From assembly GCF_904848625.1 (NCBI RefSeq), contig NZ_CAJHCP010000011.1:1-64000 (forward strand): a DNA stretch of 64,000 nt. The letters run 5' to 3'. The DNA is from Paraburkholderia metrosideri (GTDB taxonomy: Bacteria > Pseudomonadota > Gammaproteobacteria > Burkholderiales > Burkholderiaceae). The position numbers and the translations under genes are program-made. Below are positions 33,044 through 40,248 of the stretch, piece by piece; the stretch's first letter is position 1, and each line of letters begins with the position of its first letter. The notes beneath the pieces were generated by a model, which worked only from the letters and a program-made list of their open reading frames with translations, made no database searches and was not told the origin of the DNA.

Positions 33044-34627
33044 TCAGGCCGCTTTGGGTGCGTGGTGATCGACGTGATTCGACACGTCGGCGTCGGCGAG
33101 ACCGAAGTCTTCGGGGAAGTGATCGAGCGCGGACAGCACCGGAAACGGCGTCATGCCGCCCATCGCGCACAGCGAGCCGGATACCATCGTGTCGCACAGA
33201 TCGCGCAGCAACTGCACCTGTCGCGTGGACGTATCGCCGTTGCGAATCCGGGCAATCACTTCGACGCCGCGCGTCGAGCCGATCCGGCATGGCGTGCACT
33301 TGCCGCACGATTCGAGCGCGCAGAAGTGCATCGCGTATTGCGCGAGTTCGGCGAGATTCGAGGTGTCGTCATGCACGACGATTCCGCCGTGGCCGACCAC
33401 CGCGCCGACGGCCGCGTAGGCTTCGTAGTCCAGCGGAATGTCCCACTGGCTTTCCGGCAGATAGGTGCCGAGCGGACCGCCGACCTGCACTGCGCGTGCC
33501 GGTCGCCCGCTTGCCGTGCCAGCGCCGAAATCGTTGAGCAATTCGCGCAAGGTGACCCCGAACGCGAGTTCCACGAGGCCGCCTTGCTTCACGTTGCCCG
33601 CAAGCTGGAACGGCAGCGTGCCGCGCGAGCGTCCCATGCCGAAGTCTTTGTAGAACGCGGCGCCGCGCGCGAAGATGGTCGGCACCGTTGCCAGCGTGAT
33701 GACGTTATTGATCACGGTCGGCTGTCCGTACAGACCGACGAGCGCCGGCACTGGCGGCTTCGCGCGCACGATGCCGCGCTTGCCCTCGAGCGACTCGAGC
33801 AGCGCGGTTTCCTCGCCGCACACATACGCGCCCGCGCCTTTCGCCACGCTCAGTTCGAAGCGATGCGCGGTCGATCCGAGCACGCTGTCACCGAGCCAGC
33901 CGGCGGCGCGCGCGTTGGCGATCGCGGCTTCGAGCGTGGCGATCGAATGCGGATATTCGCTGCGCACGTAGATGTAGCCGAGCGTCGCGCCGGTCACGAC
34001 GCCCGCGATCAGCATCCCTTCGATCAGCAGGTACGGATCGCTTTCCATCACGAGGCGATCGGAGAAAGTGCCGGAATCGCCTTCGTCCGCATTGCAGACG
34101 ATGTATTTCTGCGCAGCTTTGGCGCCGCGTACCGTGCGCCATTTGATGCCCGCAGGGAACGCTGCACCGCCGCGTCCGCGCAAGCCGGATTCGATCAGCG
34201 CTTCGCAGGCGGCGTCGCCGTCGGTTTGCAGCGCCTGACGCAAGCCGTCGAGGCCGCCATGGGCGAGGTAGTCGTCGATGGAAAGTGGGTCGGTGATGCC
34301 AATGCGCGCGAAGGTCAGCCGCTGCTGGTTCTTCAGATACGGAATGTCGTCGACTACGCCGACGCGGCGGGGATGATCGCCACCGTTGGTAAAGCCGGCG
34401 TCGAACAGCGCGGCGATATCGGTCGTTTCGACGTTGGCATAGCCTATACGGCCTTCAGCCGTTGCCACTTCCACGAGCGGTTCGAGCCACAACAGTCCGC
34501 GCGAGCCGTTGCGAACCACATCGATTTCAACGCCGCGTCGCGCGGCTTCAGCTTCGATGGACTGCGCCAACGCGTCGGCCCCCAACGCCAACGCCGACGA
34601 ATCACGAGGGACATAGATGCGCGTCAT
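33044..34627 (-). CDS. fdsB: NAD-dependent formate dehydrogenase beta subunit (NuoF-like)
   Basis: 527 residues from the ATG at 34625-34627 (MTRIYVPRDSSALAL), which overlaps the fdsG stop by 4 bp. The N-terminal ~100 residues form a thioredoxin-like domain. The NuoF-like core follows: RGRGGAAFPAGIKWRTV (NADH site), CNADEGDSGTFSDR (FMN site), GAGAYVCGEETALLESLEG, and the [4Fe-4S] motif ESCGKCTPCRIGSTRG near residue 440. This subunit takes electrons from FdsA and reduces NAD+. The last residues include a His cluster (NHVDHHAPKAA). The coupling by ATGA overlap fits fixed subunit ratios. Confidence 0.96.
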   Translation of the reverse strand: MTRIYVPRDSSALALGADALAQSIEAEAARRGVEIDVVRNGSRGLLWLEPLVEVATAEGRIGYANVETTDIAALFDAGFTNGGDHPRRVGVVDDIPYLKNQQRLTFARIGITDPLSIDDYLAHGGLDGLRQALQTDGDAACEALIESGLRGRGGAAFPAGIKWRTVRGAKAAQKYIVCNADEGDSGTFSDRLVMESDPYLLIEGMLIAGVVTGATLGYIYVRSEYPHSIATLEAAIANARAAGWLGDSVLGSTAHRFELSVAKGAGAYVCGEETALLESLEGKRGIVRAKPPVPALVGLYGQPTVINNVITLATVPTIFARGAAFYKDFGMGRSRGTLPFQLAGNVKQGGLVELAFGVTLRELLNDFGAGTASGRPARAVQVGGPLGTYLPESQWDIPLDYEAYAAVGAVVGHGGIVVHDDTSNLAELAQYAMHFCALESCGKCTPCRIGSTRGVEVIARIRNGDTSTRQVQLLRDLCDTMVSGSLCAMGGMTPFPVLSALDHFPEDFGLADADVSNHVDHHAPKAA

Positions 34628-35130
34628 GCGACCACCTCCACGCACTTGCTGGCAGCAGCGAAAATCGCGTCGAATTTCTGCGACGTGACTTTGGCGTGCA
34701 AGCTGCCGTTGATCATCAAGGCGGGCGACAGCGCGCATTGCCCGAGGCAATACACCGATTCCAGTTCCACCGTCGCGCCATGCTGATGTTCAGCGTCGAA
34801 CCGGCATCCGGTGCGTCCCTCGATGTGCTGGGCAAGTGCTTCGGTGCCCATGCTGCGGCACGCTTCCGCGCGGCATAGCTGCACGACGACGGGGGCGGCG
34901 GGCTCGGTACGGAAGTGGTGGTAGTAGGTGATGACACCGTGCACTTCCGCACGCGACAGGTTCATCGCACGCGCGAGCGGCGCAACCGTGGCGGGCGGCA
35001 CGTAGCCGAGATCGTCCTGAATGGCGTGCAGCACCGCCAGCAGCGATAGGCCGGGCTGCGCGTGACGTTGCACCAGTTGCTCCGGCGCGATGGCGTGGAA
35101 ATCGTCCAAAGGGGGCTCCTCCAAAGTCAT
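34624..35130 (-). CDS. fdsG: NAD-dependent formate dehydrogenase gamma subunit (NuoE-like)
   Basis: 168 residues, a NuoE-type [2Fe-2S] protein. The N-terminal helical part has LLAVLHAIQDDLGYVPPATV and VHGVITYYHHFRTEPAA. The four cluster cysteines are in LCRAEACRSMG and YCLGQCALSPALMING. It works with FdsB in the NAD-reducing module. It is the first gene of fdsGBAD, with its start 112 bp from the divergent regulator and GGAGGAGCC just before the ATG as ribosome site. Confidence 0.95.
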   Translation of the reverse strand: MTLEEPPLDDFHAIAPEQLVQRHAQPGLSLLAVLHAIQDDLGYVPPATVAPLARAMNLSRAEVHGVITYYHHFRTEPAAPVVVQLCRAEACRSMGTEALAQHIEGRTGCRFDAEHQHGATVELESVYCLGQCALSPALMINGSLHAKVTSQKFDAIFAAASKCVEVVA

Positions 35131-35242
35131 ATATGCACTTGTTATTCATAAAGTGTGCACTTATGCTTCTTCTGTTTGATTGGTAGTTGCTGAAAGATAG
35201 GCGGGTGAACCGGCCCGCGCAATAGGAAAGAGTGGAACATAT
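35131..35242. promoter_or_regulatory. Divergent fdsG/regulator promoter region with candidate operator
   Basis: 112 bp, locally AT-rich. The inverted repeat AAGTG-TG-CACTT lies at 35151-35162, and another CACTT half-site at 35136-35140 is two helical turns away. It begins only 6 bp upstream of the fdsG start codon, so bound protein could block or reposition polymerase. That the adjacent regulator binds here is inference. Confidence 0.45.
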
Positions 35243-36322
35243 ATGGTTCGGATCGAGTGCCAGGCTCAACTGGTGGTGAAGGGCGCGGATGGCCGCGAGT
35301 CAAGCCTGTCGGACGTCGTGCCGTTGCTCGCGCTGGTAGACGAGTCCGGCAGCATCGCGCAGGCCGCGCAGCTTAAGGGTTTGTCCTACCGGCATGCGTG
35401 GGGTTTGCTGCGCAGCATCGAAGAACGGCTGGGCGGCCCGCTGATTGCCAAGGAGCGCGGACGTGGCTCGGTACTCTCCGAACTCGGGCAGGCGGTGTTG
35501 CGTGCGCAGCGTCTGTGCGGTGAGCGGCTCGACGGCAACATGCAGGCGCTCGCGAGCGAAGTGGCCAGCGATCTGAACCGCTGGCTCGCGCCCCCCGCCG
35601 ACGACGTCCGCATCCACGCGTCGCATGGTTATGCAGTGGCCGCGCTGGTCACGGCACTAGTCGCGAACGATCTGCCGGTCGATATCAAGTACCGCGATAG
35701 CGCCGACGCGGTGAGCGCACTGGCACGCGGCGAATGCGACCTCGCGGGCTTTCATTTGCCGCTCGGCCCATTCCGCGCTGCCTGTGCCGATACCTACCGG
35801 CGCTGGCTCGATCCGCAGCGCCACGTGCTCGTGCACCTCACGCGACGCAAGCAGGGGCTCTTTCTCGGCAAGAACAATCCGAAACGGATCAGCGGACTGG
35901 GTGACCTCGCACGCGACGACATCCGTTTCGTCAATCGTCAGCCCGGCTCCGGCACGCGGATGCTGCTCGATCTCGCGCTGCGTCAGGTCGGCGTCGATCC
36001 GGATCGGGTCAATGGTTACGCGTCGACTGAACTCACGCACTCGGCGATTGCGGCGTTTGTCGCAAGCGGCATGGCGGACGTGGGTTTCGGCGTGGAACCC
36101 GCCGCGCATCACTTCGGGCTCGACTTCATGCCGATCGTCGACGAAGACTATTACTTCGCGTGCGACCGCGCGCATCTCGAACGCGCGCCGTTGTCTACCG
36201 TGATCGGATTGCTGCGCGGCAACGCGTTTCACGACAGCGTCGCTCTGCTGGAAGGCTATGACCCACGGGATTGCGGACGGCTGGTGGATGTGGAAGCCGG
36301 CCTTGGCGAGGCGGCGGCGTAA
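35243..36322 (+). CDS. ModE-type HTH regulator with periplasmic-binding-like effector domain (likely fds operon regulator)
   Basis: 359 residues. Residues 20-95 form a ModE/LysR-type winged helix: VVPLLALVDESGSIAQAAQL, then GLSYRHAWGLLRSIEERLGG and GSVLSELGQAVLRAQR. From about 120 a PBP-like domain (pattern of PF12727) follows, with RIHASHGYAVAALVTALV, DLAGFHLPLG and VNRQPGSGTRMLLDLALRQ. In other bacteria this architecture occurs beside molybdoenzyme genes, where the effector may be molybdate, pterin or substrate. Being divergent from fdsG, it is the probable regulator of formate dehydrogenase, comparable in role to FdsR of Cupriavidus necator. AGGAAAGAG precedes the ATG. Confidence 0.82.
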   Translation: MVRIECQAQLVVKGADGRESSLSDVVPLLALVDESGSIAQAAQLKGLSYRHAWGLLRSIEERLGGPLIAKERGRGSVLSELGQAVLRAQRLCGERLDGNMQALASEVASDLNRWLAPPADDVRIHASHGYAVAALVTALVANDLPVDIKYRDSADAVSALARGECDLAGFHLPLGPFRAACADTYRRWLDPQRHVLVHLTRRKQGLFLGKNNPKRISGLGDLARDDIRFVNRQPGSGTRMLLDLALRQVGVDPDRVNGYASTELTHSAIAAFVASGMADVGFGVEPAAHHFGLDFMPIVDEDYYFACDRAHLERAPLSTVIGLLRGNAFHDSVALLEGYDPRDCGRLVDVEAGLGEAAA

Positions 36323-36429
36323 GAGCCTGTAAACATAAAGCTGTCCGCATCGCTGCGCGGGACGCCGGTTTCGGATACCCTTTACGCTTCCGTTCCCGCC
36401 TTAACCGCGCGCCCGCAGCGCGAATCGAT

Positions 36430-36696
36430 ATGAAAGTACTTTTACACGTATGTGCCGCAGTTGCGGCGACTGGTGTGCTTCTCGGCACCGCTTCGGTTGC
36501 TTTTGCGCAGAATTCGCCCGGCGTGCCGGGCGGCATCCTGCAGGACCAGTTCCGTCTCGCCGAACATCCGCAAATGCCATTCGCTGCGTCGGCGCCTTCA
36601 GACAAGTTTCAATCGGATAAGAAATCGGCGATGCGCAAGCGCGGCGACAACGGCGATCCGAACGGCTGCAACCTGCAGTGTCCTAAAGACGAATAA
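36430..36696 (+). CDS. Small exported protein of unknown function
   Basis: 88 residues from the ATG at 36430. A signal peptide (MKVLLHVCAAVAATGVLLGT ending ...SVAFA) is cleaved near residue 26, leaving about 62 residues in the periplasm or medium. The mature part is hydrophilic and ends NGDPNGCNLQCPKDE with two cysteines, which could form one disulfide. No family is recognised. A good terminator follows directly, and the gene stands alone, which supports it being real. Confidence 0.65.
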   Translation: MKVLLHVCAAVAATGVLLGTASVAFAQNSPGVPGGILQDQFRLAEHPQMPFAASAPSDKFQSDKKSAMRKRGDNGDPNGCNLQCPKDE

Positions 36697-36710
36697 GGTT
36701 TTTCCCACAG

Positions 36711-36738
36711 CGCCGGCGGTTTGCCGGCGTTTTTGTTT
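36711..36738 (+). terminator. Rho-independent terminator after the small exported protein
   Basis: CGCCGGC (36711-36717), loop GGTTT, GCCGGCG (36723-36729), then TTTTTGTTTT. Confidence 0.9.
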
Positions 36739-36804
36739 TCGCGGCCGCTGGCGCTTACTGCTGCGCAGCCGCCGTGACTGGGTCGACGTTCTGTCGGCTC
36801 GCGT

Positions 36805-37173
36805 TCAGGGTTTGGCGATGTGCCATACCTCCTTGAAGCCGTCTCCCTTTGTGTCTCCTGCCTGTTTGTCCGCTGCGTAGCGATATAGCGGATGGCCTTT
36901 GTACGCCCATTGCTGTGCGCCATCGGCACGAGACAGCAGCGACCAGTCGCCGGACGGTTTGTCGGTGGGGCTCGCCGTGGCCGCCGGCCAGTTGCTCATG
37001 CAGCCACCGGTGCAGGCGCTGACGCCGGGCGTGACGTCCTTGTCGAACGTGTAGAGGGTCATGCCGTCCGCATTGACGAGGCGGCCGCTGCTCACCTTCG
37101 GCGTTTCAGCGAACGCGCCGTGTTGCAGCGCGGCCAGCGTGATCAATGCGGCGAAAAGGGTCATCTTGCGCAT
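36805..37173 (-). CDS. Exported COG4315-type 'secreted repeat' protein
   Basis: 122 residues from the ATG at 37171-37173 (MRKMTLFAALITLAALQHGA); the open frame continues 270 nt upstream into the AT-rich region without likely coding. A signal peptide ends at GAFA. The mature domain carries the family's pattern twice: LVNADGMTLYTFDKD with an early Cys pair (SACTGGCMSNWPA), then WAYKGHPLYRYAADKQAGDT ending in the tryptophan of KEVWHI. These proteins are small, periplasmic and of unknown role. There is no lipobox Cys, so it should be soluble. Confidence 0.82.
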   Translation of the reverse strand: MRKMTLFAALITLAALQHGAFAETPKVSSGRLVNADGMTLYTFDKDVTPGVSACTGGCMSNWPAATASPTDKPSGDWSLLSRADGAQQWAYKGHPLYRYAADKQAGDTKGDGFKEVWHIAKP

Positions 37174-37763
37174 GATGTGGACTCCAGGGTTGGCTACCGG
37201 TGATCTGAGTATAGGCAGCGGGCGGAGGGTCGCGAACTGCCGTTTCGTATGCGATGAATAAACGGACGGAGACGCCAGACTATTCCGCGCGACGCGTCGA
37301 TTCCGATCGGGCTGGTTTTGTCCGATCGCGTTTAATCTGGATTTTCTTGCATTTAATTTTTTGCTAATTGTGATTTTTCTGGCTAATGATTGGGAAATTT
37401 CATTCTTGAATTGATGTGTATTTTGATTGCCGATTTTAATCAATGAAAAATATGTTTTTTTGATTTGCGTGGTGAGGTGAAAATATTAATGTGGATAGTA
37501 ATGGCAGAAGGAGCGTACCCGCTCGGTTGGCCCGTCCCGTCGCGCATTTTTCGAGGCGGATTCGATATTTTATAAACGAAAACAATGTGCGTGAGTGACA
37601 TTAAATTAGACGATTGAACAATATATTTGATATATAAAATGAAAGTGTAAAATAACGCAAAGATTCTCGTACCAAAAATAAGCGATGTTAAGCTGCTTTC
37701 GTCTGTCGAAATGCAGTATTGATCGGCGGGCTTTTAATGACTGATTCACTAAAGGTAATTGAA
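37174..37763. other. AT-rich region upstream of the peptide/exporter cluster
   Basis: About 590 bp whose base composition is strikingly poorer in G+C than the rest of the window, especially 37320-37500 and 37560-37690. It carries promoter-like pieces, e.g. TTGATA (37627-37632) with TAAAAT (37648-37653), though the 15-bp spacing is short. A GC-rich patch at 37500-37560 interrupts it. Such AT-rich leaders are typical of genes silenced by H-NS/MvaT-type proteins. One 28-codon frame in it is listed separately. Confidence 0.6.
37489..37575 (+). CDS. Possible 28-residue ORF in the AT-rich leader (doubtful)
   Basis: The ATG at 37489 is preceded at good spacing by GTGAGGTGA. The frame reads MWIVMAEGAYPLGWPVPSRI, then four residues ending Gly-Gly, then FDIL and a stop. 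The Gly-Gly near the end superficially recalls a leader cleavage site but leaves only four residues. It coincides with the GC-rich patch. It could be a leader peptide, a relic or chance. Confidence 0.2.
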   Translation: MWIVMAEGAYPLGWPVPSRIFRGGFDIL

Positions 37764-37913
37764 ATGCAAAAAATCAATCGCAATGAACTCGCTAAATCCG
37801 CCATCGCAGGTGGCAACTGCAAGACGACTTGCGCGCCGCCGACCACGACCCAGACGGTAGCACCTGCACCGGCGCCGACTCCGGCACCGGTGAAGGTCAT
37901 GTACAAGCTGTAA
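37764..37913 (+). CDS. Double-glycine leader peptide, candidate exported (bacteriocin-like or signal) precursor
   Basis: 49 residues from the ATG at 37764, preceded by AAAGGT with 7-nt spacing; an in-frame ATG at 37737 would give 58 residues. The leader MQKINRNELAKSAIAGG ends in the Gly-Gly that C39 peptidases cut, with the usual hydrophobic spacing before it. The predicted product is 32 residues: NCKTTCAPPTTTQ, then an Ala/Pro/Thr stretch (APAPAPTPAP), then VKVMYKL. Two cysteines four apart could form a disulfide. It is directly followed by genes for an acyltransferase-like protein, HlyD adaptor, C39-ABC exporter and TolC channel, so it is their likely cargo. I do not recognise the peptide family; it could be a microcin or a signal. 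Confidence 0.72.
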   Translation: MQKINRNELAKSAIAGGNCKTTCAPPTTTQTVAPAPAPTPAPVKVMYKL

Positions 37914-37925
37914 GAGTCGTTTGCG

Positions 37926-37958
37926 TGCCGGGAAGACCTCCCCGGGACCTTCCCGGTA
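37926..37958 (+). promoter_or_regulatory. Hairpin between the peptide gene and the downstream operon
   Basis: TGCCGGGAAG (37926-37935) pairs with CTTCCCGGTA (37949-37958), with one G-T pair, around a 13-nt loop. No T run follows. It sits 13 bp after the peptide stop and 24 bp before the next start. A likely role is to stabilise the short peptide mRNA or partly end transcription so that peptide exceeds exporter. Confidence 0.6.
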
Positions 37959-37982
37959 TGCCACATGAACACGGAGTGAAAC

Positions 37983-38936
37983 ATGGAATCGTGGGCCGCC
38001 GCGTTAGCCATGCTGACCTCGCTGCGCAACAAGATCGTCAATGCAAGGCGCAGAGTCAAATGCGAGTTGATCGCCCGCACGCCACGTTCGGCCATTGAGC
38101 CATTTGCCGTTGTCCAGTGGAAAATTCGCAGTCTCGTCAATCCACGCGCGCGTTGGAAAGGCATCTCGCGTTGCGAGATAGGCCGTGACATACCCGGCCT
38201 GGCGCCATTCAACGTCAATCGCGTTGCATCCGGCAGCCTGCGCGAGAGTCTGATCGATCAACGTATCTACTACGGGCGGCTGTCTCGCGGTAGCGAGGCG
38301 TGGCCAGACCTGCAGCACATCGCCGTTGTGCTTGCGCAGAAAATCCGCCAGTTGCGGGCGGAACAGCCAGGGCGCCCGGTAATCGTGTCGCCTTTTCATT
38401 ACGTGTCGCAATACGCGAACATCTACGTCATCGACGAATTGCGGGCGGTGCTGGGTCTTGAGTCGATTAGCGTGGTGTCCGGTGCGCCGCGAGATATGTA
38501 TGGCGATGACGAATCGCTGATACCCGGCGTGAAGGTGCTCTACACGTACGGCGACGAAGACCGCAATGGCCTTGGCCTGCGGGTCGCCAAAACATTGAAG
38601 CGCAATGGTGTCGCGGTGCTGTTTTCCGATGTGCCGCCGTTCAGCCTGTACCACTATCCAATGGAAACGGTGGGCGTTTCGATTTTCGGTCGCGACGCGC
38701 GCATCCACAACGGCGTTTTTCGACTGGGCATGTCGTTCAACGCACTGCTGTTGCCGTTCTATTTGCGCTTCAAAAAAGGCCGCTTTAGCGCCGAACTGTT
38801 CGAACCGCTGCCGCTCACCGAGCCAGGTGCCCCCCAACGGCTCGCCAGATATATCGAAGCCGCCGTCGTCGACAACTATCCCGACTGGATCATCGCAGGG
38901 CATCCGTCCATGTACTCGTTCGCGCCCGTTCGCTAG
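37983..38936 (+). CDS. Diverged LpxL/HtrB-like acyltransferase linked to peptide export
   Basis: 317 residues from the ATG at 37983, after GGAGTGAAAC. The C-terminal two thirds follow the lysophospholipid/lipid A acyltransferase layout: RPVIVSPFHYVSQY (131-144) where LpxL has its catalytic His motif, NGVAVLFSDVPPF (208-220), VSIFGRDARIHNGVFRLGMS with the F-G-x-x-A-R turn, LLLPFYLRF, and NYPDWIIAGHPSMY near the end. His139 is present, but the acidic residue of HX4D/E is Tyr144, so the active site is altered. No signal peptide or clear membrane helix is seen. By position between the precursor and exporter genes it may acylate the peptide; that is inference. It is not a housekeeping lipid A enzyme by context. 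Confidence 0.6.
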   Translation: MESWAAALAMLTSLRNKIVNARRRVKCELIARTPRSAIEPFAVVQWKIRSLVNPRARWKGISRCEIGRDIPGLAPFNVNRVASGSLRESLIDQRIYYGRLSRGSEAWPDLQHIAVVLAQKIRQLRAEQPGRPVIVSPFHYVSQYANIYVIDELRAVLGLESISVVSGAPRDMYGDDESLIPGVKVLYTYGDEDRNGLGLRVAKTLKRNGVAVLFSDVPPFSLYHYPMETVGVSIFGRDARIHNGVFRLGMSFNALLLPFYLRFKKGRFSAELFEPLPLTEPGAPQRLARYIEAAVVDNYPDWIIAGHPSMYSFAPVR

Positions 38937-39052
38937 ACGTTTGGCCTGGCGCTTCCTCATTTATCTTGCCGCCGGCAAAGCCGCCGTGCGGCACCTCGTC
39001 CGTCCTCGACGGACAAACATCGTGCTGACCGGCATCCGGCAGCAATGACGCT
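38937..39052 (+). other. 116-bp spacer with an alternate open frame before the HlyD gene
   Basis: A frame from TTG (38941) to TGA (39046-39048) encodes about 35 residues, beginning AWRFLIYLAAGKAAVRHLVR, and stops 4 bp before the HlyD start. No ribosome site precedes the TTG. It is either a coupling leader or a remnant of a longer C-terminus lost by frameshift. Confidence 0.25.
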
Positions 39053-40246
39053 ATGGAACCAATCAATCTTCCCCAATTCAGGGACGTCTCGTGGCGCTGG
39101 ATCGCGTACGGGACATCGTCGCTCGTGGCTCTCGCCATCGCGTTTGCGTTTTTTCACCATGTCGAATTGAAGCAGGACGTGAGCGCTGAAATCGTGTCGT
39201 CGGCGGAAATCAAGATCCAGGGGCTGACCGGGCTAGTGTCGGACATTTACGTGAACCGTGCGTCGCCCGTCGTGCAGGGCACGCCACTGTTCCGCATCGA
39301 TCGCAATCTTTCTCTCGCGAGTAACGGCCTGCAACGGCGCGCGTTCGACGAACTGGGCCGCGACGAGCAGATTCGTACGAGCGAAGCGCAATACAGCCAG
39401 CGCAAGGCGGACCTCACCGCACAACTGGGCGCAGCTCGGCTGGCGCTGCAAAGCCGGCGCGCCGAAGTCACCGCGCTCGACGAGCAGTTGACCCACAACC
39501 GCCTGATATCCGACGAAGCCGGGCGCAAGCTGGACCGCCTGGAGTCGGTCTCCGATTACGTGACTGCCGATCGGATCGAGCAGGCGAGCGCCGATACCCA
39601 TCAGGCGAAAGTCGCGCTGGCGCAAACCTCCGCGCGGCGTCAGCAACTTGGCGCGGATATCGGCGCGGCCATCGGCACCCAAACCAGTCTCGGCGCGCAG
39701 ATCAACGAACTGGAGGCGCTCCACGCCCGCGAGTTGCAGGACATTCGTGCCCGCTTCGAGCAGACCCGGCAGGACTCGACCATTTCCGCACCGAAGGCCG
39801 GCGTCGTCACCTATTCCGCGCTGATTGCGGGCCGCACGCTTGCGCCGCAAGACGTTGCGCTCGTCATTTCCACTGGCGAGAAGGGCGCATTGCGTGCTGC
39901 GTTGCGTATTCCGTCGCGACGGCGCGGCTTTGTCCGCGAAGGGCAGATCGTGCGGCTCAAGTTCGACGCGTTTCCGTACGGGAAATTCGGCAGCTATCCC
40001 GCCCGTATCGATTCGATTTCGCGCACCACCGTGCACTCGGCGATGTCGCCGTCAGGCGCTTCTGAGGCGAGCGGTGGCGACGGCGACTACATGGCGTGGG
40101 CCACGCTGAGCGGCGACACATTCAACTTCGAGCGGCAACACTTCGACATCCTGCCCGGCATGGCCGCGACCGCGAGCATCGTGATCGAGCGCCGCACCAT
40201 TGCCGAATGGGTGCTTGCGCCGCTGTACCGGGTGCTGCGAGGCTGA
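39053..40246 (+). CDS. HlyD-family periplasmic adaptor of a peptide type I secretion system
   Basis: 397 residues. One N-terminal membrane helix (WIAYGTSSLVALAIAFAFFH, about 16-36) anchors the protein, and the rest is periplasmic. A lipoyl half (EIKIQGLTGLVSDIYVNRAS) is followed by a long coiled coil (about 105-245) and the returning lipoyl half (STISAPKAGVVTYSALIAGR). The beta-barrel has IVRLKFDAFPYGKFGSYPAR, typical of bacteriocin-exporter adaptors such as CvaA and RaxA. It links the ABC exporter in the inner membrane to the TolC-type channel. The ABC gene starts 2 bp after its stop. Confidence 0.88.
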   Translation: MEPINLPQFRDVSWRWIAYGTSSLVALAIAFAFFHHVELKQDVSAEIVSSAEIKIQGLTGLVSDIYVNRASPVVQGTPLFRIDRNLSLASNGLQRRAFDELGRDEQIRTSEAQYSQRKADLTAQLGAARLALQSRRAEVTALDEQLTHNRLISDEAGRKLDRLESVSDYVTADRIEQASADTHQAKVALAQTSARRQQLGADIGAAIGTQTSLGAQINELEALHARELQDIRARFEQTRQDSTISAPKAGVVTYSALIAGRTLAPQDVALVISTGEKGALRAALRIPSRRRGFVREGQIVRLKFDAFPYGKFGSYPARIDSISRTTVHSAMSPSGASEASGGDGDYMAWATLSGDTFNFERQHFDILPGMAATASIVIERRTIAEWVLAPLYRVLRG

Positions 40247-40248
40247 CC

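Noticed and set aside
36805..37443. Longer 212-residue version of the COG4315 protein
   Set aside because: The extra 90 residues come from the AT-rich leader, and the signal peptide would then be internal. The ATG at 37173 gives a standard exported protein.
37983..38936. Housekeeping lipid A acyltransferase (LpxL/LpxM)
   Set aside because: The HX4D/E acid is missing, no N-terminal membrane anchor is clear, and the gene lies between a peptide precursor and its exporter rather than with LPS genes.
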